NCBI GenBank assembly: GCA_013178185.1 | Contig: JABLXC010000020.1 | Location: 25,928 to 89,927 of the forward strand | Reading direction: 5' to 3' | DNA length: 64,000 nt | Origin: Anaerolineae bacterium | GTDB lineage: Bacteria > Chloroflexota > Anaerolineae > Anaerolineales > Anaerolineaceae | In this document: positions 1 through 8,388 of the stretch, piece after piece | Layout: each line of letters begins with the position of its first letter | Numbering within the stretch: the stretch's first letter is position 1 | Translations under genes and position numbers: made by a program | The notes under the pieces: model-generated | The model's input: only the letters and a program-made list of their open reading frames with translations | Database searches by the model: none | Told to the model about the DNA's origin: nothing

Positions 1-2
1 GC

Positions 3-695
3 TTATTCCTCTTGGGGTAAGGCCTTTTGAATCATTTGTGAGATTTCAGGCGAAAGGGGTTTTTCTTTGGCGCGTTTTCGGATGAAATCTTTAAGTTTTT
101 CGATTGGCAAGGCTGGTATTGGAGCGTCTTCGCATTTTAGAACGACCTTCGGATTGGTGAAAACAAGCAGGGGTTCGGCGCCGGGTAACTCGATACCATT
201 AATTTTTGCATTCAAATAAGCGTTTGCATCCTGCTGTACTGATCTGGCTTCGGCCTCGGGGCGGCCAAGCGACTCTTGAGCAAATACTTTCAGATAGAGG
301 TTCCCCCCTTTTTGCTTAAAGCGCTCTTTTTTGGAATCATATAGGATAGTTCCACCCTGGTGGTAAGGGATCAAAGCCCAAATCCCAGCAGGACCTACCA
401 GGAGATGCGGTATTTTCGTTGTGTAATGGTAAAGGGTATATTTATCGCCGATGCCTTTTAGGGCCTGGGTTAGTTTCTCATCGGGTCTGGGCGAACGTCC
501 CCAGCGGTTGCCAAAGTAAATGCCGATCTGAGACAAGATAAAACCGGCGATCAACGCCACGAAGGACCAGTTGATATACTGCACGTTAAAGGAGGCAAAT
601 AATCCGGCTGCAAGGATGATTAAGCTGGCAATGCTAGTATACTGTCCGATTTTTTTATTTCGGTTGATCAGTTGTTCATTTAATACAATCTTCAT
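3..695 (-). CDS. NERD-like domain membrane protein
   Basis: A 230-residue protein with two predicted membrane segments near residues 17-36 and 42-62, followed by a soluble domain. The stretch HLLVGPAGIWALIPYHQGG resembles the core of nuclease-related (NERD) domains, in which a Val-Gly-Pro-x-Gly strand leads into a hydrophobic strand. I cannot confirm the catalytic residues, so nuclease activity is not claimed. The start is supported by AGGAG about ten bases upstream. The gene lies 41 bases downstream of plsX on the same strand and is probably cotranscribed with it. The family call is from motif resemblance only; the safest label is conserved membrane-anchored protein. Confidence 0.6.
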   Translation of the reverse strand: MKIVLNEQLINRNKKIGQYTSIASLIILAAGLFASFNVQYINWSFVALIAGFILSQIGIYFGNRWGRSPRPDEKLTQALKGIGDKYTLYHYTTKIPHLLVGPAGIWALIPYHQGGTILYDSKKERFKQKGGNLYLKVFAQESLGRPEAEARSVQQDANAYLNAKINGIELPGAEPLLVFTNPKVVLKCEDAPIPALPIEKLKDFIRKRAKEKPLSPEISQMIQKALPQEE

Positions 696-736
696 GAGAT
701 GTTTTCTCCTGATTTAAATGATTTAAAGCAACGGAT

Positions 737-1738
737 TTATGATTTGGGTAATCGTTCTTGAACCATTTGAGGAAGCGATTCAAGAATTTTATTTTGGACG
801 GCCTGTCTGGCAAGTCGAATAGCGCTTACTAAAGCGCGACTGTCGGAACGGCCGTGCCCAATAAAGACATAACCATTTACCCCCATCAGCATAGCGGCCC
901 CAACTTCGGCGGGATCCATTTTTTTCTTGAGGTTTGCAAAGGCTGGTTTTGCGAGGAGGTACCCTAATTTTCGTAGGGAGGATGCGCCAATTTCTTCTCG
1001 AAGAAGATCTGTAATATATTTTGCAACGGCCTCACTGGTTTTGATAAAGATGTTCCCAGTGAATCCATCAGCTACCACAACATCTGTGTAGCCATTGAAA
1101 ACCTCTTTTGGCTCTACGTTTCCGATAAAATTTAGCCCACTCTTTTCAAGAACAGGGTATGCATCTCGAACAAGTTGATTCCCTTTTCCTGGTTCTTCTC
1201 CATTGGCCAACAAACCTACTCGAGGGTTGGAGATTCCCATGACTTTTTCGGCGTAAATGGATGCCATGACACCGAATTCTAATAAAAATTCTGGGCGACA
1301 ATCGGCGTTCGCGCCTGTATCCATGAATGCGCAACGACCCTTTTTGGTGGGTATTGTGGTAACCATTGCTGGCCGGATAATCCCTTGCATGCGTCGCAAG
1401 ACTTTGACGGCATGGAACATGGCGGCTCCGGAATTTCCGGCGGTAACAAATGCGGAAGCTTCGCCTTCGCGAACCAGTTCCAGACCGACTGCCATAGAAT
1501 TTAATGGCTTATTCGATGCACTTTCTACAGCGTGGTCTGTCATTTCTACTGTGTCCGGGGCGTGTACAATCCGGACTGGGAGGTTTTTATGATTCATTGC
1601 TTTGAGCTGTGGCTCTAGCAATTCTTTATTGCCCACCAAGATTATTTCCTCACCAAAAAGTTCGGTAGCTTCCAGCGAAGCCTGAATCTCCGGTTCTGGA
1701 AAACGGTCGCTTCCCATCCCATCAAGAACTATTCTCAT
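737..1738 (-). CDS. plsX: Phosphate acyltransferase PlsX
   Basis: Peripheral membrane enzyme that converts acyl-ACP to acyl-phosphate, the first step of phospholipid synthesis in the PlsX/PlsY route. At 333 residues it has the family's usual length. It shows the N-terminal RIVLDGMGSD motif, VTAGNSGAAM near residue 100, MDTGAN, and VVADGFTGN followed by the KTSEA segment, all typical of PlsX. A clear AGGAG lies five bases before the ATG. Neither PlsY nor an ACP gene is in the window. The downstream NERD-like gene shares the strand with a short gap. Confidence 0.95.
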   Translation of the reverse strand: MRIVLDGMGSDRFPEPEIQASLEATELFGEEIILVGNKELLEPQLKAMNHKNLPVRIVHAPDTVEMTDHAVESASNKPLNSMAVGLELVREGEASAFVTAGNSGAAMFHAVKVLRRMQGIIRPAMVTTIPTKKGRCAFMDTGANADCRPEFLLEFGVMASIYAEKVMGISNPRVGLLANGEEPGKGNQLVRDAYPVLEKSGLNFIGNVEPKEVFNGYTDVVVADGFTGNIFIKTSEAVAKYITDLLREEIGASSLRKLGYLLAKPAFANLKKKMDPAEVGAAMLMGVNGYVFIGHGRSDSRALVSAIRLARQAVQNKILESLPQMVQERLPKS

Positions 1739-1791
1739 GGTTTCTCCTGTTCTAAGATCATCTAATGGTCACCATTTTAGCTGAGATTTCC

Positions 1792-1819
1792 TTGACAATC
1801 AATCAGAGCAGATTATAAT
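1792..1819 (+). promoter_or_regulatory. Sigma-70 promoter of tRNA-Leu
   Basis: Perfect -35 TTGACA (1792-1797) and perfect -10 TATAAT (1814-1819) separated by 16 bases. The tRNA starts 13 bases after the -10 box, as expected for a short-leader stable RNA transcript. Confidence 0.85.
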
Positions 1820-1831
1820 AGCGAAGCACTT

Positions 1832-1913
1832 GCGCTGGTGCTGGAATTGGCAGACAGGCATGGTTGAGGGCCATGTGCCGCAAGGCGTGGGGGTTCAACT
1901 CCCCCCCAGCGCA
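1832..1913 (+). tRNA. tRNA-Leu (anticodon GAG)
   Basis: Full cloverleaf. The acceptor stem GCGCTGG (1832-1838) pairs with CCAGCGC (1906-1912) and the discriminator is A1913. The anticodon stem CATGG/CCATG encloses loop TTGAGGG with anticodon GAG at 1866-1868. The long class II variable arm (about 1876-1888) fits leucine. The T stem GGGGG/CCCCC encloses TTCAACT. The genomic bases after the discriminator are CCT, so the 3' CCA is not encoded and must be added by a nucleotidyltransferase. Confidence 0.95.
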
Positions 1914-1930
1914 CCTTCCGTAGATTGTGT

Positions 1931-1951
1931 AACCGATGAAAGCCGGTTTTT
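1931..1951 (+). terminator. Probable terminator of tRNA-Leu
   Basis: Short hairpin AACCG (1931-1935) and CGGTT (1944-1948) overlapping a run of five T, just downstream of the tRNA on the same strand. The stem is only five base pairs, so strength is uncertain. Confidence 0.5.
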
Positions 1952-1964
1952 CTCAATATATCTT

Positions 1965-2948
1965 TTATAAATCTCGGTCAACGATAAAATTAGCCAGGTT
2001 TTCCAGCGATCGCCTCTCCGAACAATCGGTTTGGGTTTGTAAGTAACCTAAGGCTCGCTCAGCGTATTGGCAGGCTTCTTGGTGAGCCTTTCTTATCGCT
2101 TCGCTTGTGCGAATTTGATTTACCAGATGATCGACCCTCTCAAAGTCTGGGCAGTTTCCTTGCGAAAGCTTGAGAATATCCGGCTCTTCAGGATGATCCT
2201 CAATATAATATAGGGTAGGAAGGGTGACTAGCCCCTGTCTTAAATCGTTACCAACAGGTTTGCCTATGGTCTCCTGATCTCCTGTGAAATCCAGGATGTC
2301 ATCGATTATTTGAAAAGCCATCCCTATGTTATACCCAAATTTACGCATTGCATCAATTGTGGTTTCATCTGCCGGGCTGATTAGAGCTGGGGACCAGGCG
2401 GAGATCTCAAATAGCGAAGCGGTCTTCGAATAGATTCGACGGTAATAACTCTCACGATCCACCTGACACCTGGCGCTAAACAATTGCGTGATTTCTCCAT
2501 TCACAATCGTGGAGAGGGTTTGGGAAAAGATTTTCATTACAGGGATGGAATCTGAATCTGCTGCGAGCTTGGCCGCTCTGGCGAAGATAAAATCACCTGT
2601 CAGGACAGTTGAGCCGGGTGACCACTGGGAGTTTAAGGTGGGCATTCCTCGCCTTAGTAGGGAGCCGTCGATCAAATCATCATGAATCAGTGTAGCAGTG
2701 TGCAATAACTCAATGGCGGCTGCAATGGTGATTAACTTCTCGTGCGGAGCGTTTAGCATTTGGCCGATCAATAACGAAATTGTCGGGCGAATTCGTTTTC
2801 CCCCGGATTTAACGATTAATTCTAACGCGGCTTGCAAGTCGCGATGTTGTTCGTGGGTTTGGGCAAGCATCAAGTCTTCAACAGCCTGGATGTCTGCTTG
2901 AACTTGAGCAAAAATGGACACAGAGGTATTCAAATTGACGATCTCCAT
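1965..2948 (-). CDS. Polyprenyl diphosphate synthase
   Basis: Trans-type prenyl chain elongation enzyme that adds isopentenyl diphosphate to an allylic primer, most likely making the side chain of menaquinone. Both aspartate-rich motifs are intact: DDLID at residues 90-94, followed by the RRG signature, and DDILD at 216-220. KRIRP near residue 51 is the usual IPP-binding segment. The 327-residue length fits hepta- to decaprenyl synthases; chain length cannot be read from the sequence. The start overlaps the end of the TatD gene by 19 bases, suggesting translational coupling in a phosphomutase-tatD-prenyl synthase operon. No ribosome-binding site is obvious. Confidence 0.9.
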   Translation of the reverse strand: MEIVNLNTSVSIFAQVQADIQAVEDLMLAQTHEQHRDLQAALELIVKSGGKRIRPTISLLIGQMLNAPHEKLITIAAAIELLHTATLIHDDLIDGSLLRRGMPTLNSQWSPGSTVLTGDFIFARAAKLAADSDSIPVMKIFSQTLSTIVNGEITQLFSARCQVDRESYYRRIYSKTASLFEISAWSPALISPADETTIDAMRKFGYNIGMAFQIIDDILDFTGDQETIGKPVGNDLRQGLVTLPTLYYIEDHPEEPDILKLSQGNCPDFERVDHLVNQIRTSEAIRKAHQEACQYAERALGYLQTQTDCSERRSLENLANFIVDRDL

Positions 2949-3739
2949 CCAAACAGTCGATTTGCATTCAAGGTGGTGTTTTTGGCAATCTTTTCCAAGT
3001 TGGTTTGCCGCAATTTTGCCACTTTCTCTGCAATATATTTTACATGAGCCGGCTCATTCCGTTGACCCCGAAAAGGATGAGGGGTAAGGAAAGGGGCATC
3101 TGTCTCGATCAAGAGGCGATCCATAGGTACGGCTGCAGCAACAGCTCGCTGAAGCGCGGCATTTTGGTAAGTAATTGGACCACTGATGCCAATATAGAAA
3201 TTTTTGAACACCACCATTTGCATTTTTTTTACATCCTCTGAAAAGGAGTGTAAGACGCCTGGTCGCCTGGCGATCAACGAATTCTTCTCTTCTAAAGATT
3301 TTTGCCACTGGTCAATCAGTTCATAGAGGTCAATGAATGCCTGCCGATTATGAACAATAATGGGGAGCTGGGCATCTGAGGCCAAATCCAATTGTTGGGA
3401 AAGGATTTCTTTCTGCAGCAATTTTGGTGCACGATCTCGATAGTAGTCCAGGCCGATTTCGCCGATCGCAACAACCTTGGGATGTTGGGTTAAGTCTCTT
3501 AAGCAATTCAGGGTATCTTTCTGCCAGGTCAGAGCATCATTTGGGTGAACCCCAACCGCGGCGTACAGGTTTGGATGTTTGTCGCATAGTTCTACAATCT
3601 GCCGGCTTCCAGCCAGATCAATCGCCGGTATTAAGATTTTTTCCAACCCTGCTGTCCAGGCTCGTTCGAGAACATCACCGAGATCATTATTGAAGGTGTT
3701 AAGGTTCAGATGGCAATGGGTATCTGTGAGAGCCAACAC
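2930..3739 (-). CDS. TatD family metal-dependent hydrolase
   Basis: TIM-barrel metallohydrolase of the TatD DNase family (269 residues). Metal-ligand motifs are visible: HCH at residues 8-10, GVHPND, GEIGLDYY, a central IVHNR histidine and the C-terminal IETDAPFLTP followed by RGQRNEP. Family members act as 3'-5' DNases or in quality control; the substrate here is unknown. The start is GTG, one base after the stop of the upstream phosphomutase gene, so the two are cotranscribed. It overlaps the downstream prenyl synthase gene by 19 bases. Confidence 0.92.
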   Translation of the reverse strand: MLALTDTHCHLNLNTFNNDLGDVLERAWTAGLEKILIPAIDLAGSRQIVELCDKHPNLYAAVGVHPNDALTWQKDTLNCLRDLTQHPKVVAIGEIGLDYYRDRAPKLLQKEILSQQLDLASDAQLPIIVHNRQAFIDLYELIDQWQKSLEEKNSLIARRPGVLHSFSEDVKKMQMVVFKNFYIGISGPITYQNAALQRAVAAAVPMDRLLIETDAPFLTPHPFRGQRNEPAHVKYIAEKVAKLRQTNLEKIAKNTTLNANRLFGWRSSI

Positions 3740-3740
3740 A

Positions 3741-5162
3741 TTAACTTAACCCAGCGATTCGTAGTCCATCTTGCAAAATGGATTGAACGGATTCTGGGTG
3801 TGTTGTCTCACAGTACACCCGAATGATTGGCTCTGTACCAGAAAAACGAATAAGCAGCCAGCCGCCATCTTCAAGGCAAAATTTGTAGCCATCTAATGTA
3901 TTAAGACCTGTAACTTTTAGCCCGCCGATCGTATCTGGGTTGGCTTCCAGGATCATTTTTTCACGGGAAGAACGGTCGCCAGTGAATTTGGTATCGATCC
4001 GGTCATAGTAATGGGGGCCTACTTTGTCAAAAAGGAGGGTGATTAATTCCGAAGGTTTTCTTTTTAGTTTTACTATCATATCGAGGATATATAATCCGGC
4101 AAGGATGCCATCACGTTCTGGAACATTCCCTCGAAATGCGTATCCTCCAGATTCTTCTCCGCCAATCATAGCATTGGTCTCTTTCATCTTTGGTGCGACA
4201 TATTTGAAACCAACGCCGGTCTCATAAACGGGCACCTGATACAGCTTGCCTAATTTGTCCAGCATACTGGTTGTGGAGAGCGTTTTAACAATCGGACCTC
4301 TTTCTTGCCGAACCTCTAAGAGGTAATAAGCCAACAGAGCGTAGGTTTGAAGCTGGTTGATAAAGGCGCCGCGTTCATCGCCAAAACCAAGCCGATCCGC
4401 ATCGCCATCGGTGACAATGAGCACATCGGCTTTTTCCTGGACAGTTCTTTGCAAACCAACATCAATATTGGGCGGAATGGGTTCGGGGCGTTTCATTTCA
4501 GGATAGATTGGGTTACGCTCATTGTGAATTTCGATCACTTGGGTGCTTCCCCCTGAGAGCAACCGCGTAAACCATCCTGCCCCATTGCCCCACATTGCAT
4601 CTACAACGATTGTCAGGCCAGCTTTTCGGATTGGATCCAGGTCAATCAGCGTTTGAAGATGCTGAATATAGTCTTTGGTAGGGTCGAACCTGACAATCTT
4701 ATTTGCCGCAAGGGCTTCTGAAGCGGATGCGCGATTTACCCCTTTTATTGAGTCCGGTATGTGCGATTCAATTAGTTTCAGACCCTCAGGGGCGATGGCG
4801 CCGCCATCCTGGTCGCGCACTTTAAAACCGTTGTCGGTTGGTGGATTATGAGAAGCGGTGATATTCACTCCGCCGGCAGCTTTTTTATTGGCTATGGAGA
4901 AGGAGATAACGGGGGTAGGGGTTGCATCTTTTGTCAGATAAACATTAAAACCATTCCCAACCAATACTTCGGCAACTGCAAGTGCAAAGTTTTCTGATTG
5001 GAATCGTTTATCATACCCCACAACGACCCATTGGCCAGATTTTCCAATCTCTTGCAAGTAACTTGCAAATCCTTGGGTACAGCGGCGGACATTGTCAAAA
5101 GTGTAGTCCTCTGCAATCACTCCGCGCCAGCCATCTGTGCCAAAGTGAATCTTATCCGACAT
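3741..5162 (-). CDS. Phosphoglucomutase/phosphomannomutase family protein
   Basis: Alpha-D-phosphohexomutase that interconverts hexose 1- and 6-phosphates, feeding nucleotide sugar synthesis for the polysaccharide clusters in this window. Using the ATG at 5162, it has 473 residues. It shows FGTDGWRG at 7-14, the phosphoserine loop TASHNP (Ser104), the Mg-binding DGDADR loop at 252-257, the sugar-binding GEESGG loop at 335-340 and a C-terminal RFSGTEP phosphate-binding motif. The start was chosen because GGAGG lies just upstream; an upstream in-frame extension lacks family similarity. Whether glucose, mannose or glucosamine phosphate is preferred cannot be told. Confidence 0.9.
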   Translation of the reverse strand: MSDKIHFGTDGWRGVIAEDYTFDNVRRCTQGFASYLQEIGKSGQWVVVGYDKRFQSENFALAVAEVLVGNGFNVYLTKDATPTPVISFSIANKKAAGGVNITASHNPPTDNGFKVRDQDGGAIAPEGLKLIESHIPDSIKGVNRASASEALAANKIVRFDPTKDYIQHLQTLIDLDPIRKAGLTIVVDAMWGNGAGWFTRLLSGGSTQVIEIHNERNPIYPEMKRPEPIPPNIDVGLQRTVQEKADVLIVTDGDADRLGFGDERGAFINQLQTYALLAYYLLEVRQERGPIVKTLSTTSMLDKLGKLYQVPVYETGVGFKYVAPKMKETNAMIGGEESGGYAFRGNVPERDGILAGLYILDMIVKLKRKPSELITLLFDKVGPHYYDRIDTKFTGDRSSREKMILEANPDTIGGLKVTGLNTLDGYKFCLEDGGWLLIRFSGTEPIIRVYCETTHPESVQSILQDGLRIAGLS

Positions 5163-5199
5163 TTTTCCTCCACCTGTGAGATTCTGAACGATTGGGATT

Positions 5200-5228
5200 A
5201 TTATAACAGCGGTTTTACATGCTGGAAA
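5200..5228 (-). promoter_or_regulatory. Candidate promoter of the phosphomutase operon
   Basis: On the minus strand, TTTCCA (5223-5228) and a perfect TATAAT (5200-5205) lie 17 bases apart, about 40 bases before the ATG. The -35 is weak. A separate rightward TATAAT at 5247-5252 without a good -35 may serve the divergent cysteine desulfurase gene. Confidence 0.35.
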
Positions 5229-5284
5229 GTTTTTATAGCACCGTGCTATAATCAATGTCCACATTTATGTCAGGAGTGAGATAA

Positions 5285-6451
5285 GTGGATATAGAACATA
5301 AAATATATCTTGATTATGCAGCCAGCACACCATTGGATGAGCGAGTATTAGAGGTGATGCTGCCTTATTTCAACGAAATATTTGGCAACCCGTCTTCAAT
5401 CCATTCTTACGGCCAACGGGCAGAAGCAGCCGTTGAGGGTGCACGCGAGACAGTGGCTTCCATTTTTAATGTTGCACCAGAAGAGGTAATCTTTACCAGT
5501 TGTGGCACGGAAAGCGATAATCTGGCAATTCGTGGGGCGGCATTTTCGAAAAGAGAGGCAACAGGCGCAAACCGCATTCTGATCAGCCCGGTTGAACACC
5601 ACGCTGTGCTTGAAACCGCCCACCAGTTGTCGAAACATTTTGGATTCATCCTGGAGTTTTTATCTGTTGATGAATTCGGCAGGATTGACCCGGAAGAAGT
5701 AAAGGCCAGCATTAAAAAAGATACGGCTATTGTTTCAGTCATTCATGCGAACAATGAAATTGGAACGATCAATCCTATTGGGGATATTGCTACTGTGTGC
5801 CGTGAGAGGGGCGTCCTGTTTCATACAGATGCTGTCCAGGCGGCTGCGCATCTCGCTATTAACCTGGAAGTGACACCGGTGGATCTGCTGGCAATTGGCG
5901 CCCACAAATTTTACGGTCCGAAGGGGGTGGGTTGCCTTGTTGTCCGAAAGGGGACCAGGCTGCTTCCGGTGATTACCGGCGGTTCCCATGAATATGCCTT
6001 GCGGGCAGGTACCCCCAACGTGCCTTATATCGTTGGCTTGGCTGAGGCGTTGAAATTAACAACCCAAAATTTAGACACTCGTTCTAATTCTCTGCGTGCC
6101 TTAAGAGATCAATTGATTGATGGGGTGCTTGCATCTGTTCCCCGATGCAGATTTACGGGACATCCAAGAGAAAGGCTGCCGAATCATGCCAGTTTTGTGT
6201 TTGAAGGTGTGGATGCTAACCTGTTACTGGTTATGTTGGACATGGCCGGTTTTGCTTGTTCTTCAGGCTCTGCGTGCAAAGTGGGAGCCCCTAAACCTTC
6301 AGAGGTTTTAATTGCAATTGGTTTATCAAAAAGTTGGGCGATGGGTTCTCTCCGGGTTACCATTGGGAAAGACACCACGAAAGAGATGATTGATCGCTTT
6401 CTGAGTGTTTTGCCACGCCTGGTTGAACAGGTTCGAAAAAATAAATTGTGA
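5285..6451 (+). CDS. Cysteine desulfurase (NifS/IscS type)
   Basis: PLP enzyme that removes sulfur from cysteine as a protein-bound persulfide. The PLP lysine is in GAHKFYGPKG (Lys208), ANNEIG and TDAVQA motifs lie before it, and the catalytic cysteine is in CSSGSACKVG (Cys331). The start is GTG at 5285 with AGGAG nine bases upstream; the 388-residue length is normal. The stop is four bases before mnmA, the tRNA 2-thiouridylase, so its main job here is probably supplying sulfur to MnmA. No iscU-type scaffold is nearby. Confidence 0.93.
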   Translation: MDIEHKIYLDYAASTPLDERVLEVMLPYFNEIFGNPSSIHSYGQRAEAAVEGARETVASIFNVAPEEVIFTSCGTESDNLAIRGAAFSKREATGANRILISPVEHHAVLETAHQLSKHFGFILEFLSVDEFGRIDPEEVKASIKKDTAIVSVIHANNEIGTINPIGDIATVCRERGVLFHTDAVQAAAHLAINLEVTPVDLLAIGAHKFYGPKGVGCLVVRKGTRLLPVITGGSHEYALRAGTPNVPYIVGLAEALKLTTQNLDTRSNSLRALRDQLIDGVLASVPRCRFTGHPRERLPNHASFVFEGVDANLLLVMLDMAGFACSSGSACKVGAPKPSEVLIAIGLSKSWAMGSLRVTIGKDTTKEMIDRFLSVLPRLVEQVRKNKL

Positions 6452-6455
6452 GTAT

Positions 6456-7553
6456 ATGTCAAAACCATCGTTGGTCGCTGTTGCAATGAGCGGTGGCGTG
6501 GATAGTTCGGTTGCTGCTGCTTTGTTAAAAGAGCGTGGGTACTCCCTTGTTGGTTTGATGCTACGACTTTGGAGCGAACCTGGACGAGAGGATGAAAACC
6601 AATGCTGTACCCCTGATGCGGTTATGCAGGCAAGGCGCGTCGCAGCCAGGTTGGGTTTCCCGTTCTATGTTATCGATTCGCGTGAGTATTTTTATAAAAC
6701 CATTGTCCAGAGCTTTATCGAGGGCTATGAGAGCGGTATGACTCCTAATCCTTGTATGAGCTGCAACGAGAAAGTCCGATGGGGATTCCTGTTGGAGCAG
6801 GCCAGAGGGTTGGGGGCAGAGTTTTTAGCAACCGGGCACTATGCTCGTCTTCAACGCGATGATAGTGGGCGGTTTTCATTGCTGCAGGCAAAAGATGTTT
6901 TAAAAGATCAGTCTTATGTATTAAGCCGCTTAAACCAGCAACAATTGGAACACTCGCTTTTTCCCTTAGGAGATTACTTAAAGACAGAAGTTCGAGCGAT
7001 TGCCCAAAAATATAATCTTGAGACGGCGCAGCGAAAAGAAAGCCAGGATCTGTGTTTTTTAGGCCATAAAGATTACCGGGAATTCTTGACCCGAAACAGT
7101 CCGAAAATTATGGCGAATGGAAAAATTGTCAATCGAAAGGGTGAGATCCTGGGAGAACACAGAGGATTGGCATCCTATACGATAGGCCAACGAAAAGGAT
7201 TAGGTATTGCTGTGGATACCCCGCTATTTGTCATTGAAAAGGATCAGAAGAACAATCGCCTGGTGGTTGGATATGAAAATGAATTATCTTTTACCGAGTT
7301 GATTGCAACTGATGCAAACTGGATCGCTGGGACTGCTCCAGCGAGCGACTTCAAAGCAGAAGTGAAGATCCGTTATAAGGCGAAACTTTCTCCTGCGACG
7401 ATTACAATTATCGATGAGAAGAATTTCCAGGTTTCCTTTGATGAACCATTGCGTGATATTACCCCTGGGCAGTATGCGGTAATTTATGATGGTGATGTTG
7501 TTTTAGGCAGCGGCGTGATTCGAAAAACTCATTTTGAGGGGAATGTGATATGA
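6456..7553 (+). CDS. mnmA: tRNA-specific 2-thiouridylase MnmA
   Basis: Adenylates and thiolates U34 of tRNA-Lys, -Glu and -Gln. With the ATG at 6456 it has 366 residues, the usual size. The PP-loop SGGVDSS is at 12-18, and the two catalytic cysteines are Cys100 in TPNPCMSC and Cys200 in SQDLCFL. ATGHYA and YVLS motifs are present, with a C-terminal beta-barrel domain. A longer in-frame start at 6405 is rejected because it overlaps the upstream gene and precedes the family's usual start. The upstream cysteine desulfurase is the likely sulfur donor. Confidence 0.95.
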   Translation: MSKPSLVAVAMSGGVDSSVAAALLKERGYSLVGLMLRLWSEPGREDENQCCTPDAVMQARRVAARLGFPFYVIDSREYFYKTIVQSFIEGYESGMTPNPCMSCNEKVRWGFLLEQARGLGAEFLATGHYARLQRDDSGRFSLLQAKDVLKDQSYVLSRLNQQQLEHSLFPLGDYLKTEVRAIAQKYNLETAQRKESQDLCFLGHKDYREFLTRNSPKIMANGKIVNRKGEILGEHRGLASYTIGQRKGLGIAVDTPLFVIEKDQKNNRLVVGYENELSFTELIATDANWIAGTAPASDFKAEVKIRYKAKLSPATITIIDEKNFQVSFDEPLRDITPGQYAVIYDGDVVLGSGVIRKTHFEGNVI

Positions 7554-7822
7554 CACTGGCTTCGATTGGGTTTGGGCTTGTTGTTGCAACTCTGATCGGT
7601 GCGTTGTTTCACCTTTGGAAAGGAGGTGGCTTAAAGGATTTGTTGCTCTATCTGATTCTTAGTTGGATCGGTTTTTGGGTTGGGCAGGCTTGGGGGGCAA
7701 ATTTGGGTTGGAAATTTGGCAAGTATGGCCAGCTTTACCTGTTATTTGCAACAGTGGGTAGCGTTTTCTTTTTATTCGTGGGATATTGGTTAAGCTTATC
7801 CAATCGCAAAGCGAAAAAATAA
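7550..7822 (+). CDS. Small three-helix membrane protein, unknown function
   Basis: A 90-residue protein with about three hydrophobic segments (near 4-20, 30-48 and 60-82) and a basic C-terminal tail, NRKAKK. Its ATGA start overlaps the mnmA stop by four bases, so it is translationally coupled to mnmA. Glycine and tryptophan are frequent in the middle segment. I recognise no family. It is the last gene of the cysteine desulfurase-mnmA operon and converges on the cold-shock gene. Confidence 0.7.
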   Translation: MTLASIGFGLVVATLIGALFHLWKGGGLKDLLLYLILSWIGFWVGQAWGANLGWKFGKYGQLYLLFATVGSVFFLFVGYWLSLSNRKAKK

Positions 7823-7854
7823 AAAAACAAGGCATGGATGCCTCGTTCCATGCC
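7820..7854 (-). terminator. Rho-independent terminator of the cold-shock gene
   Basis: GGCATGG (7831-7837) pairs with CCATGCC (7848-7854). Read on the minus strand, the hairpin is followed by a long T-rich run, immediately after the cold-shock gene stop. The last codons of the convergent membrane-protein gene overlap the run. Confidence 0.8.
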
Positions 7855-7878
7855 CTGTATAGTTATCTCTTTTCCGGA

Positions 7879-8088
7879 TTAGAGAATCTTCACATTCGCG
7901 GCTTGCAACCCTTTGGGGCCTTGTTCGATCGTGAATTCTACTTGTTGACCTTCCGAAAGGTTACGAAAGCCATCCATCTCAATGGCAGTAAAGTGCACAA
8001 AGACATCTGGCCCACCGGCGCGCGAAATAAAGCCATAGCCTTTGCTGGTATTGAACCATTTTACAGTGCCGGTTACACGTTCATTCAT
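7879..8088 (-). CDS. Cold-shock domain protein
   Basis: A 69-residue single-stranded nucleic acid binding protein of the CspA family. Both RNA-binding motifs are intact: RNP1 KGYGFI at 16-21 and RNP2 VFVHF at 29-33, after the usual GTVKWFN start. Family members melt mRNA secondary structure at low temperature or during growth. A good promoter about 170 bases upstream implies a leader near 160 nucleotides with a stable hairpin, as in classical cold-shock mRNAs. It is transcribed alone and ends in a strong terminator. Confidence 0.95.
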   Translation of the reverse strand: MNERVTGTVKWFNTSKGYGFISRAGGPDVFVHFTAIEMDGFRNLSEGQQVEFTIEQGPKGLQAANVKIL

Positions 8089-8170
8089 CTTGGTACTCCT
8101 TGTTCCTAAAGCAAAAAATGAAATTAACTGGCTGGCATGAAAACCCGCAAACTGCCGATGAAGCGGCGTT

Positions 8171-8210
8171 AAAGTAAAAACCCGGAAGGCGAGGCATGCC
8201 GCTCCGGTTT
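8171..8210 (-). promoter_or_regulatory. Hairpin in the cold-shock leader, terminator-like
   Basis: On the minus strand an AACCGGA arm pairs with TCCGGGTT (one bulge) around an inner GGCATGCC element, followed directly by a TTTTT run. It sits inside the inferred 5' leader of the cold-shock gene, not at a gene end. It could act as an attenuator or temperature-responsive structure; this role is inferred from position and shape only. Confidence 0.5.
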
Positions 8211-8255
8211 CTAACTCTAAGAACTACAGGTCATTCGATGCCATAAAACAAAATT

Positions 8256-8283
8256 ATTTTAACTAATTTTAATATTCTGTCAA
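8256..8283 (-). promoter_or_regulatory. Promoter of the cold-shock gene
   Basis: Minus-strand TTGACA (8278-8283) and TAAAAT (8256-8261) with a 16-base spacer in AT-rich DNA. The predicted transcript would start near 8249, giving a leader of about 160 bases. Confidence 0.7.
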
Positions 8284-8388
8284 GAAAACTCATGAGGAAT
8301 TTTTGTTCAAGGTAGATAGATCTTGTTGGGTGTTTTGTTTAACATAATATAATAGGGTGTGTTCATTTTCTGAAGTGTGGAGATCATG

